The position numbers were made by a program, and so were the translations under genes. Below the pieces are notes generated by a model. That model had not been told where the DNA came from and searched no databases. It saw nothing but the letters and a program-made list of their open reading frames with translations. From positions 1,224 to 17,184 of the forward strand of contig JAJXPD010000021.1 in NCBI GenBank assembly GCA_021641325.1: a stretch of DNA of 15,961 nt, given 5' to 3'. Shown piece by piece: positions 11,493-15,961 of this stretch. Position 1 is the stretch's first letter. Each line of letters opens with the position of its first letter. This DNA is from Opitutales bacterium. Lineage in GTDB: Bacteria > Verrucomicrobiota > Verrucomicrobiia > Opitutales > Intestinicryptomonadaceae.

Positions 11493-13223
11493 TTACTCTC
11501 CGTAATCGCCCGAACTCAATCCGTCCGCGCTCAATTTAAGAAAGACCGTGCGCACCACAAACCAGTCAAGCCCTCCCGCGTCGGTAAACGCGCGCTTCAC
11601 GCCGCATTCGATTACCTGCCCCGCCTTCATTGCGGCGATGAAGCCCGAATACAGCGGCTCGCTGCTTATGTAGCTTACCGTGTTCGAAACCTCCATGCCC
11701 TTGTACGTTCCGCTCAGCGCGTTCGCAACGCCGCCCAGCGCGCCGTGAATTGACTTCGAGTCCACAAACGCCGTGCCCGTTTTCTTGTTGTATCCGCCCA
11801 CGCTGTAAAACGCCCAGCGCGCGATGTGGTAGGGCACTACGAGCGCGGAATTCAGCGCGGAAGCCGACACAAGCTTTTCGGTAATCTTCGCCTTGTATTT
11901 GCGCGCCGCGCCCGCAATTTCGCAAACGCCGTCAACGCCGTTTACGTTGAGGTCTATAATCGATGGGAAGTTAAAAGTGATTATGTCGAAATACTCCCTC
12001 AGCACGTTCGCCTCCGACGCCGACACCGCCGAACCGTCCGCCTTAACATACGACCGCGCAGTCCAAACGACGCCCGCGTCGTTGTCGGTATAGTCCGCGC
12101 TCCACGGAAGCCTGACGGTAGCCGTCCCGCCGAAAAACGCGTCGCGCGGATTTTCGGAAAGCATCATGCCGCCCGCGAGCGCGGTTGGATACGCAGGCTT
12201 TCCGCCCACAAGCCCGACTCCGCGAAACTCAACGCACTTCAAACCGAGCTCCGCGTCGAACACCCGCGCCGAAAAAATCCTCATTCTGGTATACGAGACG
12301 GATTCGGAAGGCACACTTTTCGCATACGCCGAACCGTCGGCGAACACAATGCTCTTGGCACTCCATACCGCGCCCGCATTATCGTCTTTGAGCACGGTCT
12401 CGTAGGGCATATTGACCGTAGCCGAACCGCCCCAAAACGCGTCAAGCGGCTTGTCTGTAAGTGTCTTTCCCGACTTCAACGCCGTCGGGAAAATCGGCTT
12501 GCCGCCTATAAGCCCCACGCCGTCGAACCGCACGACCTTCAAGCCGTAGTTCCAGCCCGAAAGACTCGCCGAAAAAATCCTCATTTTATCCTTTTCGGCA
12601 AGCGCGCGCGCCGCCTCCTCCTTCGCATACGCCGAACCGTCGCGGAACACAATGCTCTTTGCGCTCCATACCGCACCCAAAACGTCGTCGGCATTCCGCG
12701 CCTCGAACGGAATGTTCGCAGTCGCTTCCCCGCCCCAAAACGCGTCGGAAGCCAATTCATATAAACTCTTCCCCGATTTCAACGCCGTCGGATAAATCGG
12801 CTTCCCGCCGATAAGCCCCACGCCCTCGAACTGTACGACTTTAAGCCCGTAATTCCAGTCCGAAAGACTCGCCGCAAACACGCGCCGCTTGTCCTCGTCG
12901 GCAATTTCCCGCGCGGGTTCGCTCGCAACATACTCCGAACCGTCGCCGAACAAAACGCTTTTGCAAGTCCAAGAGGGAATCTGCCTGTTCGCCCTATGGT
13001 ATGAATATTGCGGCGGATACTTCGGCGCAGGCGCACCGTTGCGGAACGCACACAGCGGGTCGTCGTAAATCGTCCACGCCACACCCTTCGACGAATTGCC
13101 GCTTCTCAACGCAGTGGGATATTCCGGCATACCCTCGCAAACAAACGAAACCTCCAACAGCCCATACTGGTTCTGTTGGAGTGTCGCCGCAACTACGTTT
13201 TGGTTTTTGCTAAGCTCTATCAT
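11493..13223 (-). CDS. Phage protein of four ~101-aa tandem repeats plus a unique C-terminal domain, 576 aa
   Basis: Repeat units begin near residues 15, 116, 217 and 318. The typical unit contains RIFSASLSxWNYGLKVV, GVGLIGGKPIxPTALKSG, DAFWGG and WSAKSIVFxDGSAYAK. Unit 1 is degenerate, units 2 and 3 are closest, and unit 4 drifts (AELGLKC, DAFFGG, WTARSYV). From about residue 418 to the end is a non-repeated domain (KYKAKITEKLVSAS, IARWAFYSVGGYNKKTG, WFVVRTVFLKL). No enzyme motif is visible. Beta-rich repeats followed by a C-terminal domain suggest a fibre, spike or appendage protein; the phage assignment rests on context. The start overlaps the preceding stop as ATGA, so it is coupled to the XhlA-like gene. 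Confidence 0.85.
   Translation of the reverse strand: MIELSKNQNVVAATLQQNQYGLLEVSFVCEGMPEYPTALRSGNSSKGVAWTIYDDPLCAFRNGAPAPKYPPQYSYHRANRQIPSWTCKSVLFGDGSEYVASEPAREIADEDKRRVFAASLSDWNYGLKVVQFEGVGLIGGKPIYPTALKSGKSLYELASDAFWGGEATANIPFEARNADDVLGAVWSAKSIVFRDGSAYAKEEAARALAEKDKMRIFSASLSGWNYGLKVVRFDGVGLIGGKPIFPTALKSGKTLTDKPLDAFWGGSATVNMPYETVLKDDNAGAVWSAKSIVFADGSAYAKSVPSESVSYTRMRIFSARVFDAELGLKCVEFRGVGLVGGKPAYPTALAGGMMLSENPRDAFFGGTATVRLPWSADYTDNDAGVVWTARSYVKADGSAVSASEANVLREYFDIITFNFPSIIDLNVNGVDGVCEIAGAARKYKAKITEKLVSASALNSALVVPYHIARWAFYSVGGYNKKTGTAFVDSKSIHGALGGVANALSGTYKGMEVSNTVSYISSEPLYSGFIAAMKAGQVIECGVKRAFTDAGGLDWFVVRTVFLKLSADGLSSGDYGE
11985..13181 (-). repeat. Four tandem ~303-bp coding repeats
   Basis: Approximate unit boundaries are 12891-13181, 12588-12878, 12285-12575 and 11985-12272, with a period of about 101 codons. 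Conserved landmarks in each unit are a 'GLK-V' strand, 'PTAL-x-G' and 'DGS'. Units 2 and 3 are similar enough for recombination to vary the copy number. Confidence 0.8.
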
Positions 13224-13525
13224 CTAAAAAGCCCTATTATTTTATCGATTGTGAGCGTCGCGCCGCCCGCCGCAAGGGCGACGTAGACGGCAAGCTTTGT
13301 AAAACCCGTTTTGAGAGTTTCGTTCGAGTCTTTGAGCCCCTTGTTGTCGGCTTTAAGGGCGATAATGTCGTGCTCGCATTCGCGGACACGTCCGCGCAGA
13401 GACTCGATTTCGACGGAGGTCTTCGCCGACTGCGCCACAAAAGCGGCAATCGACTGCTTGATTTCGGTCGTGTCCTCCTTTATGTGCTCGACGTCCGATT
13501 TTAACGACGCAATTTCCACTTCCAT
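13220..13525 (-). CDS. XhlA-like coiled-coil membrane protein, 101 aa
   Basis: Residues 1-72 are an almost uninterrupted heptad-patterned helix (EIASLKSDVEHIKEDTTEIK, VEIESLRGRVRE, IIALKADNKGLKDSNETLK). Residues about 75-96 form one hydrophobic span (FTKLAVYVALAAGGATLTI), followed by a short DKIIGLFR tail. An N-terminal coiled coil followed by a single C-terminal membrane span is the layout of XhlA/haemolysin-type phage lysis accessory proteins, which act at the inner membrane with a holin. The call rests on architecture, since coiled-coil sequences are poorly diagnostic. The upstream probable holin stops 6 nt before this ATG, and its own TGA overlaps the next gene's ATG. A spanin component is the main alternative, but I see no lipobox or signal peptide. 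Confidence 0.65.
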   Translation of the reverse strand: MEVEIASLKSDVEHIKEDTTEIKQSIAAFVAQSAKTSVEIESLRGRVRECEHDIIALKADNKGLKDSNETLKTGFTKLAVYVALAAGGATLTIDKIIGLFR

Positions 13526-13531
13526 TACTGC

Positions 13532-14002
13532 CTATTTCCCGATTTTGAACGCCTTGCGAGTTATCGCAGCTCCCACATATGCGGAAATCAAATTTGCGAA
13601 AAGCTCCTTCCAGACATCAGCCAAATAAAACCCGTTGACGTAGGCAACGGCGAATTTTTCCTTCTCTGGAATCATTCCCCAGAGCCAACCGCCCGACTGC
13701 TCGACCGTTTCGACCGCAACGGGAATGTCCTTGAAAAACGCGAAGACGATAGGGGCGATTCCCAGCATTGCGAACGCCGCAAACATCATTACGCGCCGCG
13801 TCCAAGTGCCGCCGTCGTCTTTCGTCCGTTCGATTGCCGCCGTGTGCGTGTCGGAGTCCGCCGACTGCGCCTTTGCGAGCGCGTCCAACGTGGCGGTAAA
13901 CTTTTGCGTATTGAGAGCCGAAAACTGCCCGAGCGTCGAAACCGCAGCAGACAAAATCGCGCCCAACGCGCCCGTGTCCCAAAGTGCCTGTATCGTTTCC
14001 AT
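13532..14002 (-). CDS. Probable phage holin, 156 aa
   Basis: Start chosen at METIQALWDTGALGAIL (14002), which shares one base with the preceding gene's TAA (TAATG); longer starts would run inside that gene. Residues 11-30 are a moderately hydrophobic helix (GALGAILSAAVSTLGQFSAL). Residues 31-68 are a soluble charged helix (TLDALAKAQSADSD). Residues 70-90 are a clear transmembrane span (RVMMFAAFAMLGIAPIVFAFF). The C-terminal part has a further amphipathic or membrane-prone helix (ELFANLISAYVGAAITRKAF). The layout, with 'W-RR' before the central span and 'AYV-G' near the end, resembles the three-helix holins of gene-transfer-agent type. Location beside an XhlA-like and a phospholipase-like gene supports a role in host lysis, but the assignment is by pattern only. 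Confidence 0.6.
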   Translation of the reverse strand: METIQALWDTGALGAILSAAVSTLGQFSALNTQKFTATLDALAKAQSADSDTHTAAIERTKDDGGTWTRRVMMFAAFAMLGIAPIVFAFFKDIPVAVETVEQSGGWLWGMIPEKEKFAVAYVNGFYLADVWKELFANLISAYVGAAITRKAFKIGK

Positions 14003-14424
14003 TACTTGCCTCCCTTGCTTTCCGCAAACGCAATGCACCAGTCGGCGCGCCCGTATCTGCGCACCGCCTCGTACGCCCGAAGCGCAAGCCACTGTTTGAG
14101 CCACTTGAAGCGCGGCTTGCGCCCCTCGATTTCGTCGAGCATATTTTTGCGGAAAAGCTTGTCCGCCTTTTGCCTGCCGTCCTCCGTGCCGTCCGAATGC
14201 GCGTAGCACCAATCGTGGATTGCCGCCGAACATTCGGCGAATGCCATAACACGACACAACGCCTTTTTTGCACCGCTGGCGATATGTTCTTCGTGCTCGC
14301 AACCCACGCCGTTGCAAACTGCAATAAGCTCGTCCGCATTCGCCGAGAGCATTTCGGAGGGCGCATCAAGCCCGAAGTTCTTCACGCGCCCAAGCAGCCT
14401 TTCGATGTCGCCGACCGAGTACAT
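14002..14424 (-). CDS. Phospholipase A2-like phage protein, 140 aa
   Basis: The core pattern is C37-NGVG, then H70-DWCY, then ADKLFRKNM (residues 87-95). The His-Asp pair followed by x-C-Y and a downstream Asp-containing helix is the active-site arrangement of secreted and prokaryotic phospholipases A2 (catalytic His, Ca2+-binding Asp). Similar small proteins with 'CNG-G ... HD-x-x-Y ... AD-x-x-F-x-x-NM' are common in prophages. The reaction would be hydrolysis of the sn-2 acyl ester of membrane phospholipids. There is no signal peptide, so release or delivery would depend on the neighbouring holin or the virion. It shares one base with the genes on both sides (TAATG at each junction), giving tight coupling. 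A C-terminal aromatic and basic helix (RFKWLKQWLALRAY) could bind membranes. Activity is inferred. Confidence 0.7.
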   Translation of the reverse strand: MYSVGDIERLLGRVKNFGLDAPSEMLSANADELIAVCNGVGCEHEEHIASGAKKALCRVMAFAECSAAIHDWCYAHSDGTEDGRQKADKLFRKNMLDEIEGRKPRFKWLKQWLALRAYEAVRRYGRADWCIAFAESKGGK

Positions 14425-14705
14425 TATTCAGCCCCGCCTTCCTGCACTTCTCCGCCGCTTTCCGCGCTTTCCGTCGGCTCTTCGACCACGGGCGCAGGCA
14501 TAAGCAACGCCGCAATCTGCGCAAGCATCGCATCGGGAATCTGCGCGATATAGCTTTCGCCGTAGACGTACGTCTTCGCCGCGCCGTCCGACCAATTTTC
14601 CCCCGAAGGAAATTTTATTATCGTCTCTCCTTTGAGCGTAATTTGCGTGAGCGCGAAGGATATTTCCACGCCGTCTTTCGATTTAAGCAATATATTCTTA
14701 GCCAT
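14424..14705 (-). CDS. Phage hypothetical protein, 93 aa
   Basis: The start at 14705 (MAKNILLKSKDG) has an AGGAG ribosome binding site that includes the last bases of the upstream gene's TAG. Residues 1-60 look like a small beta domain (ILLKSKDGVEISFALTQITL, GETIIKFPSGENW, KTYVYGESYIAQI). Residues 61-72 are a short hydrophobic helix and the last 20 residues are an acidic tail (VVEEPTESAESGGEVQEGG). No family recognised. Position directly after the tail-fibre gene suggests a tail-fibre accessory or assembly protein. Confidence 0.7.
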   Translation of the reverse strand: MAKNILLKSKDGVEISFALTQITLKGETIIKFPSGENWSDGAAKTYVYGESYIAQIPDAMLAQIAALLMPAPVVEEPTESAESGGEVQEGGAE

Positions 14706-14716
14706 AAATTTTACTC

Positions 14717-15961
14717 CTATTCGGTTGTTGTCGAAGATTGTTGTGAAATCTGCGTTTTCAGCTCGTCGATGAGCGCGGCAATGCCCGCGTCCATGCCTCC
14801 CGCCACAGACCCGCTCACGGTTGCGTCGTTGCCGTTGCCTGACGCGTCCTTGATGAGCTTTGTTGTCGTATTGCGTGCTATCGTGTAGTTTTCGAGCGCA
14901 ACGTTTGCGCCCCAAACTTCGAACTCAAAATATGGAATCGAAATCGTGGCAGTCGGCACGTCCGCGCCGTTCCACAATGGAAATCCTATCATGTCTGCCT
15001 CGACGGGCGTTTGGAAAACTACGTCCGCCGCTTCGCTCGTCGGCAGGTTATTTACAGGCGTCGTGTACGGCGATGTCGTCGATGTGCCAACGTTGAGCGA
15101 CGTCTGCGAAATGCGGCTGCCTGTGGTCTCCATGCCCTCCCATGTGAGCGCACCGCGGCGGACTCTAAACCAAGTGCCTGCGGGATACTTTTTGTCGAGT
15201 CTAAACCAAAAACGGCGGGTTGCGGCGGACGTGAGGGTGAGCGTGTAGCCGTTGTCGGACTTTGCAAGTGTGCCCTGCGTTGTCTGCCCGATGTTGCCCG
15301 CCGAGGGCATCGATTGCGCCACCACGTCGGGATTGCTTTTAATGTAGACACCCCCGCTTAAAAACGGCGGAAGCCGCTTGCCCGCTTGGTAGTCGGCAAG
15401 CGAGTACGGGGCGTCGGTTGCGGAGACGTCGAAGTTTAAAACGCGGAAATCGGAGTAGCCGACCGTGCCCGCGTAGACGTTCGCCGTGCCCCATTTGTTA
15501 ATCGATAGAAAGCTGTCGAGCGCGGGATACTCCGCCGTTGCGGTCGCGCGGTTTTGCACTCCGACGCCGTTGACGAAAAGCGAAGTTTGAATGTTGCCGT
15601 CGGAAAGTTTTTTGAAAACGAACGCAAGGGCATTGAGTCCGTCGCCGACGAGAGCGGCGATGTCGGCTCTGTTGAAAAGCCCCACGATTACGCCGTTTAT
15701 CAAGGCACGGAGCGTGTTGTTGTTGCCGTACTGGACGTGTATGAATTTGCCGAGCGTTGTCTTGCCGACGTAGAACGGGAAGAAAACGGGGCTTGTCTGC
15801 TCGACGGAAAAGTCGAAGTCGGTTTTGAAGAGCACCGAGAGCGTATCGAAAGCGAGGCTGGGAGTCGCCGAAGCCGAGCCGCCCGAAAAGTACAATGTGC
15901 CGCTGTCGGACTTTGCAAGCGCAAGACGCGCAAATTTCCCGTCAGCAGCAGCCTTCGAATA
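14717..15961 (-). CDS. Tail-fibre/appendage protein with LamG-like domain (partial, N-terminus off the window)
   Basis: The frame is open from the right edge. The first possible start inside the window (TTG at 15895) is preceded by 22 more in-frame codons without a stop, so the true start lies outside. The first half resembles a LamG/concanavalin-A-like jelly-roll (SVLFKTDFDFSVEQ, ALINGVIVGLF, LNALAFVFKK, QTSLFVNGVGV, SDFRVLNFDVS), a carbohydrate-binding fold common in phage receptor-binding and tail-fibre proteins. A second beta-rich region (RFWFRLDKKYPAGTWFRVRRG ... FEFEVWGANVALENYTIA) and a short C-terminal helix (DAGIAALIDELKTQISQQ), possibly for trimerisation, follow. A 16-base identical stretch at 15253-15268 and 15904-15919 encodes a repeated LAKSD motif, hinting at repeated modules. 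Role: probably binding of host surface glycans. Confidence 0.75.
   Translation of the reverse strand, partial: YSKAAADGKFARLALAKSDSGTLYFSGGSASATPSLAFDTLSVLFKTDFDFSVEQTSPVFFPFYVGKTTLGKFIHVQYGNNNTLRALINGVIVGLFNRADIAALVGDGLNALAFVFKKLSDGNIQTSLFVNGVGVQNRATATAEYPALDSFLSINKWGTANVYAGTVGYSDFRVLNFDVSATDAPYSLADYQAGKRLPPFLSGGVYIKSNPDVVAQSMPSAGNIGQTTQGTLAKSDNGYTLTLTSAATRRFWFRLDKKYPAGTWFRVRRGALTWEGMETTGSRISQTSLNVGTSTTSPYTTPVNNLPTSEAADVVFQTPVEADMIGFPLWNGADVPTATISIPYFEFEVWGANVALENYTIARNTTTKLIKDASGNGNDATVSGSVAGGMDAGIAALIDELKTQISQQSSTTTE

Noticed and set aside
11826-12764. 312-residue open frame on the plus strand
   Set aside because: Antisense to the repeat protein; its apparent repeats simply mirror the real gene's repeats.
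11985-13181. Possibility that the regular repeats are a CRISPR-like array
   Set aside because: The units are ~303 bp, in frame, and encode similar protein; there are no short identical repeats with unique spacers.
14003-14317. N-terminal extension of the holin frame
   Set aside because: It lies within the phospholipase-like gene in another frame and reads as an Arg/Gly-rich shadow. The ATG at 14002 overlaps the preceding stop, as at other junctions here.
14706-14915. N-terminal extension of the 93-aa gene
   Set aside because: It overlaps the tail-fibre gene and gives Arg-rich sequence. The ATG at 14705 has an AGGAG site at proper spacing.

Overview
The window is almost entirely a single-strand block of bacteriophage or prophage genes, all read on the minus strand (right to left). 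GC content is high overall (about 60% or more by eye, up to 83% in places). Intergenic gaps are short, stop/start overlaps are common, and ribosome binding sites are of the AGGAG type. The proteins point to a tailed phage of a GC-rich Gram-negative bacterium. The general style recalls gut Verrucomicrobiota/Lentisphaerota phages, but I see no taxonomic marker, so that placement is a low-confidence inference.

Right end (about 10.1-16.0 kb): a compact late operon. In transcription order it encodes a LamG-like tail-fibre or appendage protein (cut by the window edge), a 93-residue unknown, a phospholipase A2-like protein with an HDWCY active-site motif, a probable holin, an XhlA-like coiled-coil/membrane protein, a 576-residue protein built from four ~101-residue repeats, two unknown small proteins of 193 and 176 residues, and a small Cys-rich zinc-ribbon protein. 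The phospholipase, holin and XhlA-like genes overlap or nearly touch and look like a lysis or membrane-attack cassette. No endolysin is recognisable in the window.

Middle (8.7-10.1 kb): a promoter region with an extended -10 box and an 8-bp inverted repeat drives a Cys-free, charged 380-residue protein that may be an internal virion protein. It ends in a textbook intrinsic terminator.

Left (0.4-8.7 kb): one 2770-residue 'polyvalent' protein. It carries an Ala/Gly-rich N-terminal region, two separate BECR/EndoU-like nuclease domains, a zincin metallopeptidase (HEIMH) and a C-terminal region resembling large-polyvalent-protein domain LPD38. Proteins of this class are thought to be packaged and ejected with phage DNA and to act on the host or on competing elements. 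The two nuclease modules are much AT-richer than the rest of the gene, and each is followed by the same ~37-nt linker repeat, so they look like exchangeable toxin cassettes. The gene appears to start on a leaderless transcript.

Far left (1-0.37 kb): after the giant gene come a long hairpin and then a good intrinsic terminator. Beyond it lies a separately promoted hicA toxin gene (51% GC), cut by the window edge. It may belong to the phage or mark the junction with other DNA.

I saw no tRNA, rRNA, CRISPR array or insertion sequence.
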